Position numbers and translations under genes: made by a program. The notes below the pieces were generated by a model. The model saw nothing but the letters and a program-made list of their open reading frames with translations, did not search any database and was not told the DNA's origin. A stretch of 64,000 bases of DNA from CAZTTH01 sp964615975 (GTDB lineage Bacteria > Verrucomicrobiota > Lentisphaeria > JABSQK01 > JAJFLO01). The DNA lies in contig CAZTTH010000005.1 in NCBI GenBank assembly GCA_964615975.1, positions 1 through 64,000 on the forward strand, read 5' to 3'. This document shows positions 1 through 8,387 of the stretch, one piece after another; position 1 is the first letter of the stretch; the number at the start of each line of letters is the position of its first letter.

Positions 1-54
1 GAGGGTGATCCTTCCGATAGATTATGTGTGATCGCGCGCGGAACGGTCAAGGTT
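1..54 (+). pseudogene. 5' side of a cyclic-nucleotide-binding-domain gene, cut by an IS
   Basis: Reading from base 1, the first 18 codons encode EGDPSDRLCVIARGTVKV, the beta-strand and turn region of a CRP-type cyclic-nucleotide-binding domain. The frame would then enter the inserted element and stop at once. It resumes in the same phase after base 1405. The true gene start lies before the window. Joining base 54 to base 1409, which removes the IS and one copy of the target duplication, gives a continuous V-K-V-F-R-L-L reading. The domain assignment is by pattern. The ligand and output of the protein are unknown. Confidence 0.8.
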
Positions 55-80
55 TGAGGTGCTCCCCATTGGCTGGACAG
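55..80 (+). repeat. Left terminal inverted repeat of the IS3 element
   Basis: This 26-bp end begins TGAGGTGCTCCCC and finishes CTGGACAG. Read inward, it matches the right end at 18 of 26 positions, including the blocks TGCTCCCC and CTGGACAG. Confidence 0.8.
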
Positions 81-111
81 AAAATAGTCAGTGTTAAGAC
101 TGGTTTTGTGA

Positions 112-141
112 CTTCATCAGGGGGGTGCCCCCCTGATGAAG
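112..141. repeat. Perfect 14-bp hairpin inside the IS, downstream of orfB
   Basis: The arms CTTCATCAGGGGGG and CCCCCCTGATGAAG are exact reverse complements separated by the two bases TG. The hairpin sits 32 bp inside the left inverted repeat and about 70 bp past the orfB stop. There is no T-run on either side, so it is not a standard intrinsic terminator. It could block transcription entering from the interrupted gene or stabilise the transposase mRNA. That role is inference. Confidence 0.8.
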
Positions 142-209
142 AATGAGATACTATATTCGAGGTATTATTACCAATTAACTCTTTATTGCTTGTCGTCTAC
201 TCCTTTTCA

Positions 210-1019
210 TTAATTGAGGTTGAAAAACACTTCTGCCGGCGTCAAATAATCCAAAGATTGATGGAGCCGTTTATGATTGTAAAAATCAAAATAACGGTTC
301 AATCCCTGCCAGAGCTCCCGACCATCGCCCGCCGCATGTAAATAAATCTGCTCATACTTTACACTCCGCCATAGACGTTCATTGAAGATGTTATCAAACG
401 CTCGCCCACGACCATCCCAACTGATCTGCACAGGCACGGCCTCGAGCCTTGACGTATACTCAAGACAGGTAAATTGCACCCCCTGATCGCTATTGAAAAT
501 CTCAGGAGTTCCCGCTTGCAACCCCCGCTCCAGGGCCGTCAGACAAAATCCGCTTTCCAGCGTATTTGACAACTCCCAGGCCAGCACATAGCGGCTATGC
601 CAATCCATTACCGCAACCAGGTACATAAAACCATTCGCCATTGGAACATAGGTAATATCTGTGCTCCACACTTGGTTGCTCCGCTCAACCGTCATTCCCC
701 TCAATAAATACGGGTATTTTCGCGCCGGGGCACCCCCCAGACTCAGACGCGGGGGCGGATAGATCGCCAATAAACCCATCTGCCTCAACAGCCGTCGCAC
801 CCGCTTTTCATTGACTGCTTCGCCTTGCCGATTCAGCCAGGCCGTCATGCGCCTCACACCATAGAAAGGCGTCTCTAAATACTGCTCGTCCAACCTCCTC
901 ATTAAATAGATATTATAGTTATTTTCACCGGGTGCCTCATAGTAAAAACTACTCCGCGACAACCCCAGCAAATCACATTGGCGGGCCACGCTTAAACGGT
1001 CATCGGCAGCATTGATCAT
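210..1019 (-). CDS. IS3-family transposase OrfB (DDE integrase domain)
   Basis: This is the catalytic half of the transposase, 269 residues when read alone. The DDE triad is visible: D121 in the TDITYV motif, D178 in NSDQGVQFT, and E214 in NIFNERLW, with 35 residues between the last two. The C-terminal YNHKRLHQSLDYLTP block is characteristic of IS3 OrfB. An N-terminal HTH_21-type segment precedes the rve domain. The frame stays open upstream of this ATG as far as the A9 tract in orfA, so the active product is probably the OrfAB fusion made by -1 frameshifting. Confidence 0.92.
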   Translation of the reverse strand: MINAADDRLSVARQCDLLGLSRSSFYYEAPGENNYNIYLMRRLDEQYLETPFYGVRRMTAWLNRQGEAVNEKRVRRLLRQMGLLAIYPPPRLSLGGAPARKYPYLLRGMTVERSNQVWSTDITYVPMANGFMYLVAVMDWHSRYVLAWELSNTLESGFCLTALERGLQAGTPEIFNSDQGVQFTCLEYTSRLEAVPVQISWDGRGRAFDNIFNERLWRSVKYEQIYLHAAGDGRELWQGLNRYFDFYNHKRLHQSLDYLTPAEVFFNLN

Positions 1020-1038
1020 GGCTCGTTTTTCCTCTAAT

Positions 1039-1326
1039 TTAAGCGTGGAACTTTTTTTTTAACCAATTCAATTCCACCTGCAATTCGCCAATCTGCTGGT
1101 AAAGTTCCGCCACCTTGATATCACTGCCCAACGAGACTTTTCCCCCAGGTGACGCGGAAAATACTTGCGCTGCCCCCTCTAATAATTGCTTCTTCCAGCG
1201 GGTAATCTGGGTATTATGTAAGCTGAAAGCGCTCGACAACTCGCTCATCGTCCTTTGCTCTTTTATCGCTTCCAGCGCTACCTTTGCCTTGAAGACCGGG
1301 TTATATTGCTTTCGATTTATACTCAT
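1039..1326 (-). CDS. IS3-family transposase OrfA (helix-turn-helix)
   Basis: This 95-residue protein opens with a MSINRKQYNPVFKAKVALEA-type helix-turn-helix and has a C-terminal leucine-rich coiled segment ending in LKKKF, as in IS3 and IS911 OrfA. It binds the element ends and supplies the N-terminal part of the OrfAB transposase. Near its 3' end is a run of nine A on the coding strand (1052-1060). A -1 slip there enters the orfB frame and reads on without a stop, so a programmed frameshift is likely. Confidence 0.9.
   Translation of the reverse strand: MSINRKQYNPVFKAKVALEAIKEQRTMSELSSAFSLHNTQITRWKKQLLEGAAQVFSASPGGKVSLGSDIKVAELYQQIGELQVELNWLKKKFHA
1052..1060 (-). promoter_or_regulatory. A9 slippery tract for -1 frameshifting between orfA and orfB
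   Basis: The coding strand reads GGTTAAAAAAAAAGTTCC. In frame 0 it ends OrfA five codons later. In the -1 frame it reads K-K-S-S-T-L-K-L-E-E-K-R-A and runs straight into OrfB. A-runs of this kind are the known recoding sites of IS3-family elements. Use here is inferred. Confidence 0.7.
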
Positions 1327-1379
1327 ACTTTCGCTCCTTTTTATACTGGTTTTCGGTCTCGGTTTTTAGTCTTAGACAC

Positions 1380-1405
1380 CTGTCCAGTTTTTGGGGAGCA
1401 TTATA
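1380..1405 (-). repeat. Right terminal inverted repeat of the IS3 element
   Basis: Read inward on the minus strand this end is TATAATGCTCCCC followed by AAAAACTGGACAG. It pairs with the left end 55-80. The adjoining GTT (1406-1408) is the second copy of the target duplication. Confidence 0.78.
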
Positions 1406-1897
1406 GTTTTTCGCCTGCTTAATGGCCAGGAACAATTTCTCGACATGATGGGACCGGGGAGCGTAATCGGTGAAGTCGGGGTCTTGACCGGTTCGAAAAG
1501 GACTGCAACCGTGCGCACGGAAACGCCGGTTAACGCCTTATGGATCATGGCCGACGATCTGCATAATATCATCCGCGATTCTCCCACCCTAAAACTCCGA
1601 TTATTGCACACCGCCGGCGCCCGCATTGGCGAAAACAATCTGTTTGGAAAAGAACCATATAATTCCCTGGGCCAGCTACGATTACGCCGCTGGCTGCTGG
1701 CTGGAACCGTTGAAACTCCCGAGGGTGGAAAGGTCTGTCGACTCAAGAGTCCGGCAGTATTGTTAACTGGCGAAGCCGTCCTCGCGGATGGCGATCAACT
1801 GGTTACCGCTCCGGCGGTCATCGAACCCGCCGCAGTTACATTCCGGGAGGGGGCGCAGGTATTTATGTGTCCCGCCATGAAATTTAATCATTCCTGA
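1406..1897 (+). pseudogene. 3' side of the interrupted cyclic-nucleotide-binding-domain gene
   Basis: This frame continues the domain begun at base 1. The phosphate-binding-cassette region is seen as GPGSVIGEVGVLTGSKRTAT, the counterpart of the family's G-x-x-x-G-E ... R-T-A pattern. A roughly 90-residue tail follows that I cannot place. A TTG-initiated frame starts inside the IS end at 1391, but nothing suggests a promoter or ribosome site there, so the product is probably lost. The gene ends at 1897, about 100 bp before the convergent membrane gene. Confidence 0.78.
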
Positions 1898-1997
1898 GGA
1901 TTCCTCACCCATGGAAAATGAGCTGATGACGTATGGTCAAGGCAGGTAAAATTTCACTGATATCATTATCTGCTTTCGTCTGATTCCGCAGCGGGCA

Positions 1998-3629
1998 TTA
2001 TGGATTGGTCCCGATCTTCAGCTTCTTTCTCCTGCCCCTGATCAGATTTATGAACCGATGGATGAAGCGATTGATGGTATAATCACAACCGGTATGCCGC
2101 CCCCCCCAAATGGGAATATATCCGGCAATCCGGGAAAAAAATTCATAAATGATGAATTGTGACAGTAATCCGCCCTTGCCTGCCGCCTGGAGCATCTGAA
2201 TGGGAAAGGCATTGGTGCCAATGACGGGCAGGCAGGAAACCAGCAAAGCGACCAGGGGCGGAGGGTGTCGGCGCAACAATTCTTCCAGGCAACGAAATAA
2301 GGTATATGAAAAACGCAGGAAAATTCCGATAAAAAAAATTAATATCCCGGCTGTGGCGGTGGTAATTAAGCCTGCATTCCAGGAGATCGGAATAACAATC
2401 AGGCGGAAAAAATACTGCAGTGGCTTGAAGGCGAGATGGACACCAAAATCCGCGAGAAATTGTTGCGCCTTGGTCTTTTTCATTTCATCCTCCAATGTTT
2501 TTCCCTGACGCTCTGTCATTTGGTGAGATTTTTGCCAATGTGCGATACCCTGGTGGACGAATACCTCACAGAATGCGATGCGAAAGTCGCGAACAAAAAT
2601 CAATTTCAAAAAATATTGCATCCATATCATGGGATTGAGCCAGGGAAAAAGACGCCGCCAACTTTGTTTAAGATACGCGCTTAGCCGGGGCATATATTCC
2701 CGCAGCATCAAGGGAAACAGTTTCATAAACCAGGAAACCGGATGATCACGGTAATAGCGAAATTCCGCGGGTGTGATTCGTCCGCGGCCATGGTGATAGG
2801 ATAACGATCGCGAGAAACGCGATTCCTGGCTCCAAAGTTCATGCGCTTGAATCAAAGCTTCGGCGTCTTCAAGAAGCTTTGCGTGGGACTGCTCTCCCAG
2901 CCGCTCGCCAAGGGAAGAGGCGTTGGCGCGCAAATACTCTTGTAATGCCGGGATATCAAGATCATCAAAAAGAATTCTTCTTCGTTTACAGGCTTGGGGA
3001 ATATAATATCCCAAGAGTTTTAGCGGATCATGGCTGAAGATGGCGGGCATCCCGGATTCAAGATCAATCCAATGCCAAATATTTTTCCCATTTTCGGCTC
3101 TTTCTTCTGACCATAAAAAATTGGCATAGGCACAGGGTTGTCCCATTCCCGCCTGCCAGACCGTCCCGATGAATCCAGCTTGCAACAAATGATGATGCAA
3201 TGATTTCATGATATGATCGCGCAGGTTATGATATTCAATTTCACCGGAAGCAATGAATGGGGTATTGAGTTGTGCCAGCCGCCCGGCAACGAATTGCGTA
3301 TCAAGATACCAGCATCCCGTCTGCTCATCCTTGCCAAAAGAGAGCGCTGCCGCCACCTGCACCTCCGATCCAAACCAAAAATTTACTAATTGGGCGAGAA
3401 CCCGGCGGCGGAAGAATGCCGCCTTAACGGCGGCTTCACACCAGGAATAATCGCTGGGGGCGCCATAGAACAAGGTATGAATCAGGTTGGCTATTTTACT
3501 GCCGGTGAACACCTTGCGTGCAATGGATTGCTGGTCTCCCATTATCCGGTAGACAGATGCGGAATGTCCGTGACCAATGAAATTGATTTCAGAGTTCGGT
3601 GCGGAATTTATAGCCATTGGTGACAACAT
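1998..3629 (-). CDS. Kinase-like membrane protein of unknown function
   Basis: A 543-residue protein. The N-terminus has a glycine-rich loop (GHGHSASVY, about residues 19-27) followed by an A-R-K-V-F strand whose lysine sits where protein and lipopolysaccharide kinases keep the ATP-binding lysine. No clear HRD or DFG motif was found. WIDLES, near residue 190, may take the metal-binding position. The C-terminal third has two or three hydrophobic stretches (around residues 420-445 and 465-500) and a very basic end (RGRRKKLK). An inner-membrane kinase or pseudokinase acting on a lipid or sugar is possible but unproven. It stands alone between the IS-disrupted gene and the tRNA. Confidence 0.6.
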   Translation of the reverse strand: MLSPMAINSAPNSEINFIGHGHSASVYRIMGDQQSIARKVFTGSKIANLIHTLFYGAPSDYSWCEAAVKAAFFRRRVLAQLVNFWFGSEVQVAAALSFGKDEQTGCWYLDTQFVAGRLAQLNTPFIASGEIEYHNLRDHIMKSLHHHLLQAGFIGTVWQAGMGQPCAYANFLWSEERAENGKNIWHWIDLESGMPAIFSHDPLKLLGYYIPQACKRRRILFDDLDIPALQEYLRANASSLGERLGEQSHAKLLEDAEALIQAHELWSQESRFSRSLSYHHGRGRITPAEFRYYRDHPVSWFMKLFPLMLREYMPRLSAYLKQSWRRLFPWLNPMIWMQYFLKLIFVRDFRIAFCEVFVHQGIAHWQKSHQMTERQGKTLEDEMKKTKAQQFLADFGVHLAFKPLQYFFRLIVIPISWNAGLITTATAGILIFFIGIFLRFSYTLFRCLEELLRRHPPPLVALLVSCLPVIGTNAFPIQMLQAAGKGGLLSQFIIYEFFSRIAGYIPIWGGRHTGCDYTINRFIHRFINLIRGRRKKLKIGTNP

Positions 3630-4040
3630 TCATAAAAAAACTGGGGTGAAGCGATATGCGCGTGCTTTATTTGGTGATTCTGATCACCAGAGAAATCATG
3701 TTCCTGATCGCCCCGGACGGTGTTACGATGCTCTGGTGGAATGGCGCCAAAACCATGAAGTATACGCGAGGACAATCGCTTTTGATAGCTGTCGATAAAC
3801 AAAAGGGGTGAATCCCCATTCACGCAATAAAAATGTTCGCGACACTGGGCAATTTTTTTTACCCGCAGTGAATACGCATCACAAATTAATGGTTGATCTT
3901 GACGAGATAGAAAGGATGCGGATGAAGGGATTACTTTTTAACACGCATTGCCGCTTGGGCAACAAAGTTACCCGCCATAGCGTCCAGCTGACATGGCTGG
4001 AGCAGAAGTATGGATCGGGCACAAAAATGAAATAAGAAAT
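3630..4040. other. Gene-free stretch between membrane protein gene and tRNA
   Basis: No convincing gene. It holds a short perfect hairpin TGGTGAT-TCTG-ATCACCA (3672-3689) and a small GGGG/CCCC hairpin near 3805-3820 upstream of the minus-strand membrane gene. Open frames here have no recognisable motif or ribosome site. Confidence 0.5.
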
Positions 4041-4117
4041 TGGTGGAGCAGAGGGGACTCGAACCCCTGACCTACTGATTGCGAACCAGTCGCTCTAGCC
4101 ATCTGAGCTACTGCCCC
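4041..4117 (-). tRNA. tRNA-Ala (anticodon CGC)
   Basis: The minus strand folds into a complete 77-nt cloverleaf with an encoded CCA end. The acceptor arm is GGGGCAG/CTGCTCC with a G3-U70 wobble pair, the alanine identity element, and A73 is the discriminator. The D arm is GCTC/GAGC, the anticodon stem ACTGG/TCAGT encloses TTCGCAA, and the T arm is AGGGG-TTCGAGT-CCCCT. The anticodon CGC reads GCG codons. Confidence 0.96.
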
Positions 4118-4212
4118 AATCCAAAATTTTGCTGGTCTATTCATTCTCTAGGAAAAGTGTTTATTAGACTATTGAGTGGGTAATCGATTTGCAACGATTA
4201 AACACAAATTTT

Positions 4213-5205
4213 TCACGCCATATTTTCATCTCCGAGGTGCCGGTCACAAAGTAAATAATCCTGGACGTATTCCCTGACCGCGTCTGACAGGGAGATGGGC
4301 GAATAATCACAGCCGCTGTCCTGCATTTTTTGCATGGGCAATTCAGTAAAATACTGGTAGTTGTCCCGGAGAGCTTCCGGCATATCGATATATTCAATCC
4401 GCGAAGGCAGTTCGAGTGCCTCAAACACCGCCGCGATCAGGTCATTCCAAGTATTGGCGCTGCCGGAACCGACATTGAAGATGCCATTAACTTCCAGGTG
4501 ATCGAGAAAAAACAAGGTGTACGCGACTGCCGATTTGATGTAGATAAAATCGCGCATTTGTTCGCCATCCTGGTATTGCGGGTTATGGGATTTGAATAAT
4601 TGCACGGTTCCGGTTTTACGGATTTGCTCGAAAGCCTTATGGATCACGCTGCGCATGTCTCCCTTGTGATATTCATTGGGACCAAAGACATTGGAAAACT
4701 TCAGGCCGACAATCTTGGACAGGTATTTCTGCCGGTCAGCCCATTGATCAAAGAGCTGCTTTGAATACCCATACATGTTCAAGGGGCGCAGGGAATCGAG
4801 CTGGTCATGATCATCATCATATCCCAATTCACCTGCGCCATAGGTGGCGGCGCTGGACGCGTAGATAAAACGAATCTGATTTTTGACCGCATAGACTGCC
4901 AGTTCCTTGGAATACTGAAAATTATTGTCAATCAGGAAAGACGCGTCCTGCTCCGTGGTGCTGGAGCAGGCGCCCATGTGAATGATCGCCTGGATCACCT
5001 TGGGGTTGAAGCGCTGTTCCTGCACATACTGGCGAAAGATATCCTTTTCGAGATAATCCCTGAATTTCAAAGAGCGCAGATTTTTCCATTTTTCCGGGTC
5101 TGTTCCCAAATGATCAACAATCATCACATTATCGATCTGACATTGATTTAATCCCCACACCACCGCGCTTCCGATAAACCCGGCTCCTCCCGTGACAATG
5201 ATCAT
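4213..5205 (-). CDS. hldD: ADP-L-glycero-D-manno-heptose 6-epimerase
   Basis: This enzyme inverts C6 of ADP-D-glycero-manno-heptose to give the L-glycero form used in the LPS inner core. The protein is 330 residues, the usual family length. It starts with the NADP-binding MIIVTGGAGFIGS (GxxGxxG at residues 6-12). It has the family-specific HMGACSSTTE block near residue 76 and the SDR catalytic YxxxK (Y145-K149, in MYGYSK). The C-terminal sugar-nucleotide part includes the GDMRSVIHKAF segment. It lies 12 bp downstream of the citramalate synthase gene on the same strand, so the two are probably co-transcribed. It implies a heptose-containing LPS and an outer membrane. Confidence 0.95.
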   Translation of the reverse strand: MIIVTGGAGFIGSAVVWGLNQCQIDNVMIVDHLGTDPEKWKNLRSLKFRDYLEKDIFRQYVQEQRFNPKVIQAIIHMGACSSTTEQDASFLIDNNFQYSKELAVYAVKNQIRFIYASSAATYGAGELGYDDDHDQLDSLRPLNMYGYSKQLFDQWADRQKYLSKIVGLKFSNVFGPNEYHKGDMRSVIHKAFEQIRKTGTVQLFKSHNPQYQDGEQMRDFIYIKSAVAYTLFFLDHLEVNGIFNVGSGSANTWNDLIAAVFEALELPSRIEYIDMPEALRDNYQYFTELPMQKMQDSGCDYSPISLSDAVREYVQDYLLCDRHLGDENMA

Positions 5206-5217
5206 AATAAACTGCCT

Positions 5218-6792
5218 TTATTTTGCATAGAGCTTGTATTCGACCGAATCGACCAGAGCCTGCCAGGAAGCCTCGATGATATTCTCGCTGACCCCGACCG
5301 TGCCCCAGATTTTTTTGCCATCGGTGGATTCGATCAGGACCCGGGTTTTGGCGGCGGTTCCCTGTTCGCCATCGACAATCCTGACCTTGTAATCGCGCAA
5401 ATTCACCGTGGCGATTTGCGGGTAGAAGCGGGTGAGCGCCTTGCGCAAGGCCTGATCGAGGGCATGGACCGGGCCATCCCCTTCCGCGGCGGTCAGTTCA
5501 GTCTCATCATTAACCTTGACTTTGATGGTGGCTTCGCTGGTGCACGGCTGATCATGGCTGCGTTTTTCCACCATGACGCGAAAGCCTTCCAATTGGAATT
5601 TAGGGCGATGTTTTTCGAGAATCTTTTGCATCAACAGCTCAAAAGAGGCGCCGGCGGCCTCAAATTCATAGCCTTCGCTTTCGAGTTTTTTTAATTCGGC
5701 GAGAATCTTTTTCACTTCCGGCCCTTTGCCCGCCATATCGATATTGTGTTCCGCAGCCTTCATCAGGATATTGCTGCCACCGGAGAGATCAGAAATCAAT
5801 ACCCGCGTTTTGTTACCCACTGCTTCCGGTGAGATATGCTCATAGGTGGTGTTGTTTTTCTGCATGGCATTGACATGAATCCCCCCCTTGTGGGCGAACG
5901 CGCTCTTGCCCACGAAGGGCAAGCGGGTATTGGGCGCCAGATTTGCCAGATCATAGACGAACTGGCTGATCTCGGACAATAATTTAAGATTGCCCTTGGG
6001 CAGAGCAAGGTAACCGCGCTTGAGCTCGAGAACCGGGATGACGGTACAGAGATTGGCGTTGCCGCAGCGTTCTCCCAAGCCATTCATGGTTCCCTGGACA
6101 TGACGGGCGCCGGCGTCCACTGCGAAGATAGAATTGGCCGCGCCCATGCCGCCATCATCATGGGTGTGAATGCCAATTTTGATTTTCTTTGGCAATGCCT
6201 GGCGGATGGTTTTGGTGATGTCAAATATTTCATCAGGCATGGTGCCGCCATTGGTATCACAGAGGGTCACCGTGGTGGCGCCGCCGGCGATGGCGCCCTT
6301 CAGGGTTGAAAGCGCGTAATCCGGATTGTCCTTGTAGCCGTCGAAAAAGTGCTCGGCATCATAGATGACTTCCCTGCCGTTTTCCTTGAGGAACGCGCAG
6401 GAATCCTCGATCATCAGAAGATTCTCCTTATCGCTGACCCGGAGAACATCGCGAACATGCAGCAACCAGGTTTTACCAAAGATGGTGGTCACGGGAGTAT
6501 CGGCTTCAATCAAGGCTTGCAGGTTCTGGTCCTCCGCCGGGGTGATACCGGCGCGCCGGGTGCTCCCGAAAGCCGCGATTTTGGCATGTTTGAATTTCTT
6601 TTTCCGGACATCGAGAAAGAACCCCATGTCTTTCGGATTCGAGCCCGGCCAACCGCCTTCAATGTAAGACACGCCGAACGAATCAAGACAGGCGGCAATA
6701 CGCAGTTTATCGAGCTTGGAATAAGACACTCCTTCACCCTGGGTGCCATCGCGCAGGGTGGTATCGTAGATTTCGACAAATTCCTTTTTCAT
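5218..6792 (-). CDS. cimA: (R)-citramalate synthase
   Basis: This enzyme condenses pyruvate with acetyl-CoA to citramalate, the threonine-independent entry to isoleucine. The protein is 524 residues, the usual CimA length. The catalytic DTTLRDGTQGEG (residues 10-21, with R14 and D15) and the metal-binding H209/H211 (IHTHDDGG) mark the DRE-TIM superfamily. The C-terminal LeuA-type allosteric dimer domain (about 400-520) is present. The GEGVSYS start and the extended spacing separate it from 2-isopropylmalate synthase LeuA. A ribosome site AAAGGAAG lies just before the ATG. The heptose epimerase gene follows after 12 bp. The pairing of isoleucine and LPS genes has no obvious biochemical reason. 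Confidence 0.93.
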   Translation of the reverse strand: MKKEFVEIYDTTLRDGTQGEGVSYSKLDKLRIAACLDSFGVSYIEGGWPGSNPKDMGFFLDVRKKKFKHAKIAAFGSTRRAGITPAEDQNLQALIEADTPVTTIFGKTWLLHVRDVLRVSDKENLLMIEDSCAFLKENGREVIYDAEHFFDGYKDNPDYALSTLKGAIAGGATTVTLCDTNGGTMPDEIFDITKTIRQALPKKIKIGIHTHDDGGMGAANSIFAVDAGARHVQGTMNGLGERCGNANLCTVIPVLELKRGYLALPKGNLKLLSEISQFVYDLANLAPNTRLPFVGKSAFAHKGGIHVNAMQKNNTTYEHISPEAVGNKTRVLISDLSGGSNILMKAAEHNIDMAGKGPEVKKILAELKKLESEGYEFEAAGASFELLMQKILEKHRPKFQLEGFRVMVEKRSHDQPCTSEATIKVKVNDETELTAAEGDGPVHALDQALRKALTRFYPQIATVNLRDYKVRIVDGEQGTAAKTRVLIESTDGKKIWGTVGVSENIIEASWQALVDSVEYKLYAK

Positions 6793-6820
6793 ACTAACTT
6801 CCTTTCAATTTCGTATCCTG

Positions 6821-6826
6821 ATTATA
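6821..6826 (-). promoter_or_regulatory. Possible -10 box for cimA
   Basis: The minus strand has TATAAT about 29 bases before the cimA start codon, in the context GATTGACTATAATCAGG. No good -35 hexamer sits at the right distance, so this is only a candidate. Confidence 0.35.
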
Positions 6827-7019
6827 GTCAATCAATATTTTTCCATGGAGAGATGTAACTCTGGAGATAATTTGCATGGCGGCGCGGGCGCACGATGATT
6901 GACTTCATCTTATTTATCTGCTCTCATTATTACTCTCACCCCGCGCGGTTTACAAGTCTAGACTTTCATCCGCTGAACCATAAAGCCATGAACCTCTTAC
7001 CCCTTGAACCGCTCAATCG

Positions 7020-8312
7020 TTACAAATCCTCGATCCGAATCAACACCGGAGGTGCGCTGACGAAATCCAATGCCTTGATGCGCTGTAAGGCATCCATCAT
7101 ATTAGCTTCCAACGCTTCGTGAGTAATAATGATCACCGGCAGGGTTGTCAAATCCGATTCCCGTTGTATCACACTGGCGATACTGATATCCAGATCTCCC
7201 AATATCCGCGTAATTCGCGCCATGACCTGGGGTTTGTCGAGCACCGACAACCGCAGATAATAGCGCGTGCGAATCTCTGCCATGGAGATAATTTGATTGT
7301 AGGATTGATGAGGGCGAAACACATCGATGCGCAATGAAGAATTGCACTTCAAGTTCAAGGCCACATCGATCAGATCGGCGACCACCGCGCTGGCGGTGGC
7401 ATCGGCGCCCGCGCCCGGACCATAATACAAGGTGTCCCCCACAATATCGCCGCTGACCCAGACGCCATTATTCACGTTATTGATCTGCGCGATCAGTGAG
7501 GTTGTCGGCACCAAGGTCGGATACACGCATAATTGGATGTTGCCGGAATCGAGTTTCACTATTCCCAGCAACTTGATTTTGTAACCGGCTTCAGCCGCAT
7601 TGCGTATATCCTGCAAATCCAGGCCGCGTATCCCTTCGACATGGATATGCGCCTGTCCCAGCCATTGGCCGTATGCCAGCGATGCCAGTATGCTGATTTT
7701 ATGGGCGGTGTCGATTCCGTCGATATCCAGCGATGGATCCGCCTCGGCATACCCAAGTTTTTGCGCATCCGCCAGGACTTCGGCAAAATCGATTTCTTCG
7801 ACTTCCATGCGCGTCAGAATGTAATTGCAGGTGCCATTGAGTATGCCATAGATGCGGGTGATGTGGTTGGCAGCCAGACCTTCACGCAAGACTTTGATGA
7901 TGGGAATTCCCCCGCCGGTGCTGGCCTCATAAAAGACATCGGTATTCTGTTTTACCGCGGCGGTAAAGATTTCATCACCATGCCGGGCCAGCAGCGCCTT
8001 GTTGGCAGTCACCACCGGTTTGCCCTGCGCGATGGCGTTGAGAACAACGGTCTTTGCCACCTCCGTGCCGCCAATCAATTCGACGACCACATCAATGGCG
8101 GGATCATTGGTAATCACGTACGGATCGTCGGTAAGCAGGGATTCGTCCAGGACATCCGGACGTTTTTTGGTCAAATCCTTCACCGCCACCCGGGCCAGCG
8201 TCAAGCTTACGCCACAACGAGAACGAATCAATTCGGCATTTTTCTCCAGGCAACGGACCACACCGGCGCCCACCGTCCCGCAGCCTATCATGCCTATGCG
8301 TATGTATTTCAT
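7020..8312 (-). CDS. hom: Homoserine dehydrogenase
   Basis: Reduces aspartate-4-semialdehyde to homoserine on the path to threonine and methionine. From the MKYIRIGMIGCG start the protein has 430 residues. It shows a Rossmann NAD(P) site GCGTVGAGVV, the NKALLARHGDE segment, the substrate region GGIPIIKVLREGLAANHI and GILNGTCNYILTRM, and a C-terminal ACT domain (last 80 residues, YYLRLSVLDKPQVMARI) for allosteric control. The frame opens 25 codons earlier, but the Rossmann strand normally begins at this methionine. None of the candidate starts has a strong ribosome site. No thrB or thrC lies beside it. Confidence 0.93.
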   Translation of the reverse strand: MKYIRIGMIGCGTVGAGVVRCLEKNAELIRSRCGVSLTLARVAVKDLTKKRPDVLDESLLTDDPYVITNDPAIDVVVELIGGTEVAKTVVLNAIAQGKPVVTANKALLARHGDEIFTAAVKQNTDVFYEASTGGGIPIIKVLREGLAANHITRIYGILNGTCNYILTRMEVEEIDFAEVLADAQKLGYAEADPSLDIDGIDTAHKISILASLAYGQWLGQAHIHVEGIRGLDLQDIRNAAEAGYKIKLLGIVKLDSGNIQLCVYPTLVPTTSLIAQINNVNNGVWVSGDIVGDTLYYGPGAGADATASAVVADLIDVALNLKCNSSLRIDVFRPHQSYNQIISMAEIRTRYYLRLSVLDKPQVMARITRILGDLDISIASVIQRESDLTTLPVIIITHEALEANMMDALQRIKALDFVSAPPVLIRIEDL

Positions 8313-8387
8313 CGCGATGTCGATTTTGCTATAAGATTCGGAGTTTAAGGTTTCGGCTAATTTCATCCTCAAGCACCAACATCCCAT

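Larger units (their letters stand above)
55..1405 (-). mobile_element. Complete IS3-family insertion sequence
   Basis: A 1,351-bp element carries orfA and orfB on the minus strand, imperfect terminal inverted repeats, and a 3-bp target duplication GTT (52-54 and 1406-1408). Three-bp duplications and an orfA/orfB pair joined by a -1 frameshift are typical of the IS3 family. The left tip begins TG, as is usual for the family. The right tip ends TA rather than CA, so the exact boundary there could be off by a few bases. Both reading frames are intact and the interrupted gene is still in frame, which suggests a recent insertion. I cannot name the exact IS. Confidence 0.88.

Noticed and set aside
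112..141. Intrinsic terminator for the transposase
   Set aside because: The stem is excellent but neither side has a T-run; kept as a hairpin of unknown role.
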